DNA of 64,000 bases from Clostridia bacterium (lineage in GTDB: Bacteria; Bacillota; DSM-521; Neomoorellales; SLTJ01). Below are positions 16,614 to 24,465 of the stretch, in pieces. The stretch is from contig SLTJ01000005.1 of NCBI GenBank assembly GCA_004347685.1, positions 1-64,000 on the forward strand, given 5' to 3'. Position 1 is the stretch's first letter. Every line of letters begins with the position of its first letter. Both the position numbers and the translations under genes were made by a program. The notes below the pieces were generated by a model, which was given only the letters and a program-made list of their open reading frames with translations, ran no database searches and had not been told where the DNA came from.

Positions 16614-17576
16614 GTGTTAAGATACCTCAGTTACCACCCACAGGCGGGGATCCAGAAGGAATTCAGGCCGGAAGGGTTTGACCCCTGGACCGAGGAGGGG
16701 AGAATCTTCTGGCTTGACCTGGAGGCTCCTACGGAGGAAGAGGTGGACCTCCTCGATACCGTGTTTAAATTTCATCCCTTGGCGGTGGCCGACTGCCGGG
16801 ACGACCAGCACCGGGCCAAGACCAAAGATTTCGACCGCTATCTCTTTATTACTCTGCACGCCGTCAGTCCCCCGGCACGCCGCCGTCCACCCCTGGAAAT
16901 AAACATTTTCTGGGCCGGCAACTTCGTGGTTTCGGTGCACCGACAACCCCTGGAGCTTATCAACAGGATCTACGAGGAATACAATAAGTCACCGGACCTG
17001 CTGAACCAGGGCACGGGCTTCCTGTTCTACCGGCTGAGCGACACCCTGACCGCCGCATACTTTGACCTGTTCGACCGCCTGGACGAGGAAATTTGGAATC
17101 TGGAGGAACTCATTTTTACCCGGCCCGGCCGCCACGCTGTCAACGGAATCTTTGCCTTGCGCCGGCGGCTTATCGGCCTGCGGCGGGTTTTAGGGCCGCA
17201 GCGGGATATTTTCAGTGCGCTCATGCGCCGGGAGGACCTGCCTTGTCCGGCGCCCGGCGCGCGGGTGTACCTGGGAGACATCTTTGAACAGTACCTGCGC
17301 CTGACCGACCAGCTTTCCACCTTTCACGACCTGGCGACTAACATCCTGGAGGCCTACCTTTCTCTAACTTCCAACCGCCTGAACGAAATAGTCAAGGTGC
17401 TGACAGTAATCACCACCATTATGATGCCCCTGAGCCTGATAGTCGGTATCTACGGGATGAATTTTCGGTATATGCCAGAACTGAACTGGCGCTACGGCTA
17501 CTATTACGCCCTGGGGCTGATGGCCGCCGTGAGCGGCGGCATGCTTTATTACTTTCACCGTAGGGGATGGCTGTAA
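16614..17576 (+). CDS. corA: CorA-type divalent cation transporter
   Basis: The 320-residue protein has the CorA plan: a large cytoplasmic alpha/beta N-terminal domain, a long helix, and two C-terminal membrane segments with the selectivity motif YGMNF between them. It forms pentamers that carry Mg2+ (also Co2+ or Ni2+). It starts at GTG 16614 behind AAAGGGGAAG, and a TATAAT element lies at 16566-16571. It converges on uppP. Nickel or cobalt uptake would suit the Ni-dependent CO dehydrogenase, but Mg2+ is the default. Confidence 0.9.
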   Translation: MLRYLSYHPQAGIQKEFRPEGFDPWTEEGRIFWLDLEAPTEEEVDLLDTVFKFHPLAVADCRDDQHRAKTKDFDRYLFITLHAVSPPARRRPPLEINIFWAGNFVVSVHRQPLELINRIYEEYNKSPDLLNQGTGFLFYRLSDTLTAAYFDLFDRLDEEIWNLEELIFTRPGRHAVNGIFALRRRLIGLRRVLGPQRDIFSALMRREDLPCPAPGARVYLGDIFEQYLRLTDQLSTFHDLATNILEAYLSLTSNRLNEIVKVLTVITTIMMPLSLIVGIYGMNFRYMPELNWRYGYYYALGLMAAVSGGMLYYFHRRGWL

Positions 17577-17581
17577 GCGTT

Positions 17582-18394
17582 TTACCACAGGGGCGGGAAA
17601 AAGCGGTGGGTCACTAATTGGTCGAAAAGAACCAGGAGGCCCAAAGCCCACACGTAGAAACTAAAGACGCGCATGTTGCTGCGGCTGAGCAGGCGAATCA
17701 TGAAGCGGATGGCCAAGTAGCCACTCACCCCTGCGGCCACAGCCCCCAGGAGGGCCGGGAACCAGGGTAGAGAAGTGCTGGCAGCCGCTGGTAGGTCGCG
17801 CAACTCCACCAGCCCGGCCCCCAGGATGGCCGGGGCCGAGAGGATGAAAGAGAACCGGGCCGCCGTCTCCCGGTCCAGCCCCCGGAAAAGCGAGCCGGCT
17901 ATGGTCAATCCCGAGCGGGAAATGGCCGGCAGGATGGCCAGGCCCTGCATGGTGCCGATAAAGGCCGCATCCAGCAAGGAAATGCGTTCCATGGTTTTCG
18001 GGTTGTACCTGGGTCGCTGGCTTTCGGCCAGCCAGAGCACCAGGCCGGTGATAATAAACTCCACCCCCAGGCTCTGGCCGCTGGCAAAGAGCCGGTCGAA
18101 GAAATCGCGGAAGGCCAGGCCGATAATGCCGGTGGGGATGGTGCCGGCCACCAGGAGCCAGGTAAGGTGGGAGGCCGGTCGGCGCAAGATGCCGGCAAAC
18201 TCCCGGTAAAAGACGACCAGGACCGCAACCAGGGTGGCCAGGTGCAGGACAACGTCAAAGAGCAGGGCCGCTTCCTGGAGCCCAAAAAGCCGCTGAAAAA
18301 GGACCAGGTGCCCGGAACTGCTGACCGGGAGAAATTCGGTCAGGCCCTGGACAAAACCGAGGATAATCGCTTCCCAGCCGGTAAGAGAACCCAT
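17582..18394 (-). CDS. uppP: Undecaprenyl-diphosphatase UppP (BacA)
   Basis: The protein is 270 residues from the ATG preceded by AAGGAG (an upstream in-frame start at 18424 would add ten). It has the two family signatures GLTEFLPVSSSGHL and PAISRSG in a multi-helix membrane protein, and ends RFFPPLW. It dephosphorylates undecaprenyl pyrophosphate, recycling the lipid carrier for cell-wall synthesis and giving bacitracin resistance. A deleted, frameshifted copy lies at 6167-6470. Confidence 0.9.
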   Translation of the reverse strand: MGSLTGWEAIILGFVQGLTEFLPVSSSGHLVLFQRLFGLQEAALLFDVVLHLATLVAVLVVFYREFAGILRRPASHLTWLLVAGTIPTGIIGLAFRDFFDRLFASGQSLGVEFIITGLVLWLAESQRPRYNPKTMERISLLDAAFIGTMQGLAILPAISRSGLTIAGSLFRGLDRETAARFSFILSAPAILGAGLVELRDLPAAASTSLPWFPALLGAVAAGVSGYLAIRFMIRLLSRSNMRVFSFYVWALGLLVLFDQLVTHRFFPPLW

Positions 18395-18633
18395 TGCTAA
18401 CTCCTTCCTGCGCCCCAGGGGCAAAAAACTAAGCTCACCGCGCTAATCAGTCCGTAGGGGAACCCCCGTGGTTGCCCATTTTCGTTGGGCGGCCAGGGGA
18501 CCGCCCCTTTGTCCGGCGGAATTATTTCCAACCTGGAACAACCCCGGGTTCTTTTACGTCTAAGAAACGGCGGCACGGTCATTATATCACCGGCCGTCCT
18601 CCCAGACAACAAGTTTTTGTCTCGAGAGCCAGG
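18395..18633. other. Intergenic stretch, nothing recognised
   Basis: No gene is supported. The sequence runs from the uppP start to the MprF-like remnant. Confidence 0.35.
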
Positions 18634-18775
18634 TGCCCGCGACGAAAAGGCGGGTACCTGGTTTTCTCCCAGGTGCGGCCCAATTCCCTCCCTGCTTACC
18701 GCTAGGCTGACCTCAACCTTTTGAAAATGGGCAATGAAAACCATTATTTTCCTGAAGAATTTCCGCCGCTCACTT
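18634..18775 (+). pseudogene. Remnant of the DUF2156/lysyltransferase gene (copy upstream of coo)
   Basis: The sequence aligns with 25330-25465 of the intact gene at 24449. One frame reads VFSQVRPNSLPAYR, stop, ADLNLLKMGNE, against VFYQVLPDFLPAYRQAGLNL of the intact protein. A stop codon and poor matches show decay. A second remnant of the same segment lies downstream of the coo operon. Confidence 0.55.
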
Positions 18776-18785
18776 GTCTTAATAC

Positions 18786-18851
18786 TGTGATCAGAATCAC
18801 ACTAGAAGTGTGAGTTGCGTCACGGTTTTCGTACCGCCCGGGTGATAGGAT
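18786..18851 (+). promoter_or_regulatory. CO dehydrogenase promoter with two CRP-type sites
   Basis: The perfect palindrome TGTGATCAGAATCACA lies at 18786-18801 and TGTGAGTTGCGTCACG at 18809-18824, with centres 23 bp apart. An extended -10 (TGATAGGAT, hexamer 18846-18851) follows, and no good -35 is present. If transcription starts at about 18858, the sites centre at -41.5 and -64.5, the class II geometry of CRP, FNR and CooA activators. Which regulator binds is not shown by the sequence. The CRP-like protein at 50660 has a matching recognition helix. Confidence 0.6.
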
Positions 18852-19070
18852 TTGGGTAGCCAGAGGAAACCGGTAATGAGGCCCTGTTTTCCGGCGGCCG
18901 TTGTCGGCACCCATTGCGACCGGGGGAACTGGACGAACGTCCCCGGGAGTAAGCTTGGCGGGACGGGAGCATTCGTTAGCCGGTAGCCCTTGCGAGCCAC
19001 CAGGCGCGGTCGGCGGGGCAAGCCGTTGCCGGTGCGATGATCACAATGTTTTTCACGAGGGGGAGAAAAA

Positions 19071-20969
19071 ATGACGAGTTGTTCCGCTTGCAGTGCCCAG
19101 GGAACCTGCGTTTCGGCCCACCGCAGCACCAATGAAATGTATGACCGGACGCGGGCCATGGGATTGGCCACCATCTTCGACCGCTACGAGGCGCAGCAGC
19201 CGCAGTGCGGTTTTGGCATGCAGGGGGTATGCTGCCAGTTGTGTAGCCATGGTCCTTGCCGTATCACCAAAAAGACCGACGTGGCCATCTGCGGCGCCAC
19301 CGCGGACACCATCGTGGCCCGCAACCTGGTAAGGCTGGCCGTGCACGGCACCGCAGCCTATACCCATCACCTAGAGGAGTTGGCCCGGACCATCAAGGCC
19401 ACCGTGGCTGGCAAGACGCCCTTTAAGATCGGGGACGAGGCCAAGCTGCGGGAAATAGCCAGCCTGGTTGGCCTGGACGCCAAGAAACCCGCCGGCGAAC
19501 TGGCCACGGCCCTGGCCGACATCATCCTGGCTGAGCTGCGCAAAGGCTCTGACGAGCCCCTGGCCCTGGTGAACCTGCTGGCACCCAAAACGCGCCTGGA
19601 GGCATGGCAAGAGTTGGGAGTAGTTCCTGGCGGCGTGCTTTCGGAAATCCGTGACGCCCTGACCAAATCCATGACCAGCATTGATACCGACCCGGTGGAC
19701 CTGCTGCTCACCGTGGTGCGCTTGGCCCTGGCCGCCGGCTACATGGGCCTGGTAGGCACCATCACCATCCAGGACATCCTCCTGGGCACCCCCAGCCTGG
19801 CCCAGAGCGAGGCCGACCTGGGGATAATTGACCCGGAGACGGTGAATATCGTGGCCCACGGCCACGTGCCGCTGGTGGCCACGGCTGTCATTCAGGCCAG
19901 CCAGGATCCCGAGATGCTGAGCTTGGCCAAGAAGGCCGGCGCCAAGGGAATCAGGGTTTACGGCTCTATGTGCACCGGCCAGGAGCTCATGCAGCGTTCG
20001 GCCACCAGCGCCAAGGGCTTTGCCGGGCAACTTTCCAACTGGCTGGCCCAGGAATACTACGTGGCTACGGGCGCGGTGGACCTGGTCATGATGGACATGA
20101 ACTGCTCTATCCCCGGCCTCAAGACCGTAGCTGACCGGTTCCACACCCGGCTGGTGAGCGTGGACCGCATCGTCCGCATGGCCGGGGTGGAAGACCACGT
20201 GGATTACGCCCCGGAGAAGGTGGCGGAGCAGGCCCGCGAGCTCATCAAGATGGCCATCACGGCCTATAAAAATCGGGGTCAGGACATCCACATCCCGCCG
20301 TACAAGAACCCGGCAGTAGCCGGTTTTGGCGTGGAAACTATCCTCGGGGCCCTGGGCGGCAGCCTGGACCCGCTGCTGGACGCGGTAAAGAAGGGCAGCA
20401 TCAAAGGCATCGCCGCGGTGGTCGGCTGCACCAATAACCGCAACGGCCATGATACCCGGGGCCTGACCATCATGCGCGAACTCATCAAGAATAATGTCCT
20501 GGTTATTGCCGCCGGCTGCATGTCCAGCGCGGCCGAAATCGAAGGTTTGATGCGGCCCGAGGCCGCGGACCAGGCCGGCGAAGGGTTGCGGGGAATTTGC
20601 CAGGCTCTTGGCATCCCGCCGGTACTGAACTTCGGCTCCTGCGTGGACATTGGCCGCATCGGCGTGGCCGTCACGGCCATTGCCGGCGCTTTGGGGGTAG
20701 ACCCGGCCCAACTCCCGGTAGTGGCTTCAGCGCCGGAGTACCTGGAGCAGAAGGCCGTAGTGGACGGCGTCTTTGCCGTCGCTTTCGGCATCACCACCCA
20801 CCTGGGGCCGGTGCCGCCGGTCACTGGCAGCGAACTGGTGACGAAGATCCTGACCCAGGATATCGAGGGCCTGACCGGCGCCAAGTTCCTGGTGGAGGAA
20901 GACCCTGAGAAGGCGGCCCAGGCCATGCTGGCCGTGATTGACAGCAAGCGCCAGGCCCTGGGCATCTAG
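19071..20969 (+). CDS. cooS: Anaerobic Ni-Fe carbon monoxide dehydrogenase catalytic subunit
   Basis: The 632-residue protein has all CooS landmarks. The N-terminal CGFGMQGVCCQLCSHGPCRI block supplies the B- and D-cluster cysteines. The C-cluster ligands are His265 (GHVP), Cys301 (GSMCTG), Cys345 (MNCSIP), Cys453 (VGCTNN), Cys483 (AAGCMS) and Cys524 (GSCVDI). The acid-base histidine HGTAAYTHH and lysine SAPEYLEQK are present. It oxidises CO to CO2 or works in reverse as a homodimer in the cytoplasm. It lacks the partners of an acetyl-CoA synthase, and cooF and a flavin oxidoreductase follow, so it probably feeds electrons from CO to NAD(P). Start: ATG behind GGGGGAG. Its first 89 codons are repeated in the chimera at 487-1767. 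Confidence 0.95.
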   Translation: MTSCSACSAQGTCVSAHRSTNEMYDRTRAMGLATIFDRYEAQQPQCGFGMQGVCCQLCSHGPCRITKKTDVAICGATADTIVARNLVRLAVHGTAAYTHHLEELARTIKATVAGKTPFKIGDEAKLREIASLVGLDAKKPAGELATALADIILAELRKGSDEPLALVNLLAPKTRLEAWQELGVVPGGVLSEIRDALTKSMTSIDTDPVDLLLTVVRLALAAGYMGLVGTITIQDILLGTPSLAQSEADLGIIDPETVNIVAHGHVPLVATAVIQASQDPEMLSLAKKAGAKGIRVYGSMCTGQELMQRSATSAKGFAGQLSNWLAQEYYVATGAVDLVMMDMNCSIPGLKTVADRFHTRLVSVDRIVRMAGVEDHVDYAPEKVAEQARELIKMAITAYKNRGQDIHIPPYKNPAVAGFGVETILGALGGSLDPLLDAVKKGSIKGIAAVVGCTNNRNGHDTRGLTIMRELIKNNVLVIAAGCMSSAAEIEGLMRPEAADQAGEGLRGICQALGIPPVLNFGSCVDIGRIGVAVTAIAGALGVDPAQLPVVASAPEYLEQKAVVDGVFAVAFGITTHLGPVPPVTGSELVTKILTQDIEGLTGAKFLVEEDPEKAAQAMLAVIDSKRQALGI

Positions 20970-20997
20970 TGAGCCCACCTGCTCACCTCAATATAGA

Positions 20998-21028
20998 GCC
21001 GGGCCGGCGCCCCTGGCGCGGGCCCGGC
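20998..21028 (+). other. Strong hairpin between cooS and cooF
   Basis: GCCGGGCCGGCGCC pairs with GGCGCGGGCCCGGC over 13 base pairs with one mismatch and a three-base loop. There is no T-run, so it looks like an mRNA stabiliser, processing site or partial attenuator that could set the cooS to cooF ratio. Confidence 0.55.
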
Positions 21029-21135
21029 AGCCCCTTCGACAAGGAACATTTGCTCTTGCGTAGTTAGAGGTTAATGAGTCTAAGGTGGGTTACTGCATAA
21101 CCTTCAGGAAAATCAGTCCGGAAAGAAGGTGTCCT

Positions 21136-21642
21136 ATGAAGGAGATCATGGTCTATACCGAGCGCTGCAACGGCTGCCTGACGTGCGTCCTGGCCTGCGC
21201 CGCGGCCCATGCGGAGGATAAGACCATCGTCGGGGCCATGGCTGCCGGAGTACCAGGCCGCCTATTCATCCAGGCCGTCAACGGCCGACCGGTGCCGGTC
21301 CTCTGCCGCCACTGCGAGGAGCCGGCCTGCGTGGCCGCCTGCATGACCGGCGCCATGCAAAAGGACCCCGAGACGGGGATAGTGACCAATGAAGGCCACG
21401 AGCAGACTTGTGTCGGCTGCTGGATGTGCATCATGGCGTGTCCCTACGGCGCAGTCGTGCCGGCACCGGGTAAGGAAAAGATGGCCATTAAGTGCGATCG
21501 CTGCCCCGACCGGGACGTGCCAGCTTGCGTGGCCGCCTGCCCCAACCTGGCCTTGGCTTTCATCGAGCCGGAGGATTTTGCCAGGGAGCGGCAAAAGTCC
21601 GTGGCTACAGCCCTGGCTGTCGAGGCAGGTGTACCAGCATGA
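21136..21642 (+). CDS. cooF: CooF-type four-cluster ferredoxin
   Basis: The 168-residue protein has many cysteines in polyferredoxin spacing (CNGCLTCVLAC, CRHCEEPACVAAC, CVGCWMCIMACPYG, CDRCPDRDVPACVAAC), enough for four [4Fe-4S] clusters as in CooF/DmsB/HydN proteins. It takes electrons from CooS and gives them to a partner. The ATG at 21136 (after GAAGG) is preferred over an upstream in-frame start. It overlaps the next gene by 4 bp, so electrons probably go to that oxidoreductase. Confidence 0.9.
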   Translation: MKEIMVYTERCNGCLTCVLACAAAHAEDKTIVGAMAAGVPGRLFIQAVNGRPVPVLCRHCEEPACVAACMTGAMQKDPETGIVTNEGHEQTCVGCWMCIMACPYGAVVPAPGKEKMAIKCDRCPDRDVPACVAACPNLALAFIEPEDFARERQKSVATALAVEAGVPA

Positions 21643-22898
21643 CGGCCTACGTCATTGTCGGCAACAGCGCGGCCGGGATTAGCGCCGCCGAAACCATCCG
21701 CCGCCTGGACCCGGAGGGTGACATAACCATCGTGGACGTCGAGAAGACGCCGGCCTATTCCCGCTGCCTGCTGCCCAATTACCTGGGCGGGACCCGGAGT
21801 GAAGATGCCCTGCGAATCCGGCCCCGGGACTTTTACCAGAAACTGCGCCTTAACACCTGCTTTGGTTACCGGGTGGCAAGGGTGGATGTCGGAGAAAAGG
21901 TGGCCCGCCTGGACAATGGCGCCAGGCTCAAGTATGATCGTCTGTTTATCAGCACCGGTAGTTCCACCTTTATGCCGCCCGTTCCCGGGATCACCGGGGA
22001 AGGGGTCTACGGGCTGCGCACTTTGGAGGATGCCAAAAAGATTCTGGCCCAGGCCGGCCAGGCTCGCCGGGCGGTGATCATCGGCGGCGGCTTTGTGGGC
22101 CTGGAGGCGGCCTGGGCCTTGTACCGCCGGGGCCTGGAGGTGACGGTGGTGGAAAAGATGCCCCAGATCCTGCCGCAGCAGTTTGACGCATGCGCGGCTG
22201 CCATCCTGCTCCGGGAAATGCAGGCCGAGGGCATCCGCTTTATCCTGGGAACCGGCATCAAGGAGATCGCTGCCCCGGGCCTCTGGGAAAAGCTTACCGG
22301 CAAGGCCGGCCGTGGCGTCATCCTGGAGAACGGAGATCGCCTCAAGGCCGAGCTGGTCATCGTGGCCACCGGCACCCGGGCTAACACCGGGCTGGTGGAG
22401 GGAACTGGGGTAAAGGTAAACCTGGGGATAGTGGTGGATAAATACCAGTCCACCGGTATGGAAGGCGTTTACGCCGGCGGCGATGTGGCTGAGACTGAGG
22501 ATGTGGTGAGCGGCCGTATCGGCCTGACCCCCATCTGGCCCAACGCCGTGGCTCAGGGCCGGGTGGCCGGGTATAACATGGCCGGAATACCCCGGGAGTA
22601 TGGCGGGATGATCGGCATGCAGAACGCGGTTGAGTTTCGCGATGTGCCGGCCATAGCTGTCGGCCTGGCTCAGGCTGATGGTGACGGCTACGAAATCCTG
22701 AAGGAGTACCGGCCCGAACACAATCTTTACAAGAAGATAGTCCTGAAGGACGACATCATCGTCGGTCTTATTCTGGTAGGAGACATCCGCCAGGCCGGCG
22801 TCTACAGCGCCCTGATGCGCAAGAAGGCCAAGGTGACCAGACTAAAGCATAGGCTGCTGCGGCCCGATTTCGGCTACGGCCAGGTGCTGAGCGCATAG
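21639..22898 (+). CDS. CO dehydrogenase-associated FAD-dependent NAD(P) oxidoreductase
   Basis: The 419-residue pyridine nucleotide-disulfide oxidoreductase family protein has an N-terminal FAD Rossmann motif VIVGNSAAGISAAE, a central NAD motif VIIGGGFVGLEAA, a late FAD motif YAGGDVAE, and a C-terminal dimer-like domain. A CRCLLPNYLG-like stretch (SRCLLPNYLGG) near residue 42 recalls NADH oxidase and rubredoxin reductase relatives. The cooS-cooF-oxidoreductase order is known from several CO-using bacteria, where it is thought to link CO oxidation to NAD(P)H. It overlaps cooF by 4 bp, showing translational coupling. Codons 83 onward are repeated in the chimera. Confidence 0.9.
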   Translation: MTAYVIVGNSAAGISAAETIRRLDPEGDITIVDVEKTPAYSRCLLPNYLGGTRSEDALRIRPRDFYQKLRLNTCFGYRVARVDVGEKVARLDNGARLKYDRLFISTGSSTFMPPVPGITGEGVYGLRTLEDAKKILAQAGQARRAVIIGGGFVGLEAAWALYRRGLEVTVVEKMPQILPQQFDACAAAILLREMQAEGIRFILGTGIKEIAAPGLWEKLTGKAGRGVILENGDRLKAELVIVATGTRANTGLVEGTGVKVNLGIVVDKYQSTGMEGVYAGGDVAETEDVVSGRIGLTPIWPNAVAQGRVAGYNMAGIPREYGGMIGMQNAVEFRDVPAIAVGLAQADGDGYEILKEYRPEHNLYKKIVLKDDIIVGLILVGDIRQAGVYSALMRKKAKVTRLKHRLLRPDFGYGQVLSA

Positions 22899-23036
22899 CC
22901 AGGCAGTAATGCGATTTGCCCCCGTATTTTCGTGGCCACCGGCACCTTCGCCCTGCGGCCCAGCCCGGCAAAGGAACTGCCGTGGTCAGATCTGGTGATC
23001 CCCGACAACCAAAAAATCTTGCCAACCACAGCCAAT

Positions 23037-23065
23037 GTGCCAAGCCCTGCTTACGGGCTTGGCAC
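23037..23065. terminator. Perfect hairpin downstream of the coo operon
   Basis: GTGCCAAGCCC and GGGCTTGGCAC form an 11-bp stem with a 7-base loop, 138 bp after the oxidoreductase stop. There is no T-run, so it may end transcripts with help from Rho, or protect the 3' end. Confidence 0.45.
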
Positions 23066-23111
23066 GAATGCTTACGCTCACCTGCCGGCAAGCCCCCGGG
23101 CGGCAGCGTGT

Positions 23112-23180
23112 CTATGCGTTTTGGAAATGGCTAAGGAAACCAGTATTTCCCTGAAAAGTTTTAGCCTCTCGAGACAAGTG
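23112..23180 (+). pseudogene. Second remnant of the DUF2156/lysyltransferase gene
   Basis: A short frame LEMAKETSISLKSFSLSRQ matches LKIGEEALIPLENFSLSGR of the intact protein, and TTTTAGCCTCTCG is identical in DNA. It covers part of the same segment as the remnant at 18634, so the coo operon is flanked by two direct remnants. Confidence 0.45.
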
Positions 23181-23210
23181 CATCTGTACCTGGCCCGGCC
23201 CTTATGATAT

Positions 23211-23436
23211 ACTAAATGGGCAAAATTGGCTGTATGTTATATCCCAGGGTTAATCCTCTTGCCAGAGAAAGTAAATATCCAGCCTGTCAGGCCGGTCGGA
23301 GGTCGGGCGGCGAACGACTGAACACCGCAAGCCGGGTTATCAGCCGTCGCGAAAGTGACGGCGAGGCCGCGCTCAAAGGCTGTGAGAGGCGGTGGCCTGA
23401 GTAGTTGCCAGAGAAGATTGGAACAGGAGGTTTGTC
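23211..23436 (+). other. GC-rich leader, possibly structured, before the MprF-like pair
   Basis: GCCGTC-GCGAAAGT-GACGGC and a GGCC-closed stem with internal pairs lie at about 23346-23400, after a weak palindrome CCTGTCAGG. The length and stems suggest a structured 5' leader, but it matched no riboswitch class I know. Confidence 0.3.
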
Positions 23437-24465
23437 ATGCGGCGATACCTGGTCATAATCCTGGCCCTTTGCCTGGCAGGGCTGCTTTTGTGGCTGCTCC
23501 TCCGCCATCAAGGGGGCGAGCTGGCAGACATTATGCGCCTCATCCCGCGGATTCGGCTGTACCTTTTGTTCCTTTCTCTCCTACTGCAGCTTGTTTTCTT
23601 ATTGGATCAGGCCGTCCTGTACCGGATCATATATACGGTTCTGGGCTGGCCAGTAGCCTTGGGCCGCCTCTATCTGCTCACCCTGGCCAGCACCACGGCC
23701 GGGAGGCTGGTGCCGGTGGGCACGCCAGCAGGGGTGGCCGTCTTCGCCGGCGAGGCGGCCAGGGACGGTATCTCCCCGTGGAGCAGCGTGCTCAACAACG
23801 CCCTTTTTTACCTTTTTGATTACCTGACCTTCTTTTTGTTCCTGGGCGGGGGGCTGCTTTACCTCTCCACCCGGCACCAGCTTACCACTGGGCAACTGAC
23901 CACGTCCTTGGTGTTGCTGGCACTCATCCTGGCGGCGGTGCTCCTTCTTGTCCTGGTAATGTTTAAGCGCGACTTGGTGCGCCAGGGGGCCGCCCGGCTT
24001 CTGTCCTGGACAAACAGCCTTGGCCGCAAATACAGGGGTAAAGACTTCTTCGCGACTGGGCCGATCTTGAGGGGACTGGAGGAGGTTTTGGAGCAACTAG
24101 GAAATCTCCGGTATAGGAAACGGGACATGGCCCTGGTAGCCTTCTGGGCCGTCATGCTCCAGGTCATTGACCTGGCCATCCTTTATAGCCTTTTTGCTTC
24201 CCTGCACCAGCCGGTTTCCCCGGGAGTGCTGGTGACCGGCTTCGGCCTGGCTACCCTTTTTGCCCACATAACCTTTATCCCCAACGGGATGGGCATATAC
24301 GCCGCTTCCATGGCCTGGGTGTATACTTCCCTGGGTATCCCCTGGTCGGTGGCCACGGCGGTAGCCTTGTTGTACCGGGCAGTAACCTTTTGGTTTCCCA
24401 TACCTATAGGGGCGGTGGCCTGGCACCTTGCCCGCAGGAGGGCCGATCATGTCCTCGAGCCATAG
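23437..24465 (+). CDS. Lysylphosphatidylglycerol synthase transmembrane-domain (flippase-like) protein
   Basis: The 342-residue membrane protein has about eight helices of the PF03706 family. Visible family features are the TLASTTAGRLVPVGTPAGVA stretch and the late FAHITFIPNGMGIYAASMA stretch. In MprF this domain flips lysyl- or alanyl-phosphatidylglycerol to the outer leaflet. Here the flippase and synthase parts are on separate genes: the next gene overlaps by 17 bp and encodes the synthase-like half. The pair would change surface charge and give resistance to cationic peptides. Confidence 0.75.
   Translation: MRRYLVIILALCLAGLLLWLLLRHQGGELADIMRLIPRIRLYLLFLSLLLQLVFLLDQAVLYRIIYTVLGWPVALGRLYLLTLASTTAGRLVPVGTPAGVAVFAGEAARDGISPWSSVLNNALFYLFDYLTFFLFLGGGLLYLSTRHQLTTGQLTTSLVLLALILAAVLLLVLVMFKRDLVRQGAARLLSWTNSLGRKYRGKDFFATGPILRGLEEVLEQLGNLRYRKRDMALVAFWAVMLQVIDLAILYSLFASLHQPVSPGVLVTGFGLATLFAHITFIPNGMGIYAASMAWVYTSLGIPWSVATAVALLYRAVTFWFPIPIGAVAWHLARRRADHVLEP

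Noticed and set aside
18626-18669. Terminator-like hairpin CCAGGTGCCCGC / GCGGGTACCTGG with TTTTCT
   Set aside because: Most of it is the decayed lysyltransferase segment, and no plus-strand gene ends just upstream.
19371-20711. A 446-codon minus-strand frame opposite cooS
   Set aside because: His- and Gly-rich shadow of a high-GC gene with no family match.
23274-23436. Cyclic-di-GMP or cobalamin riboswitch before the MprF-like pair
   Set aside because: The conserved core sequences of either class could not be placed.
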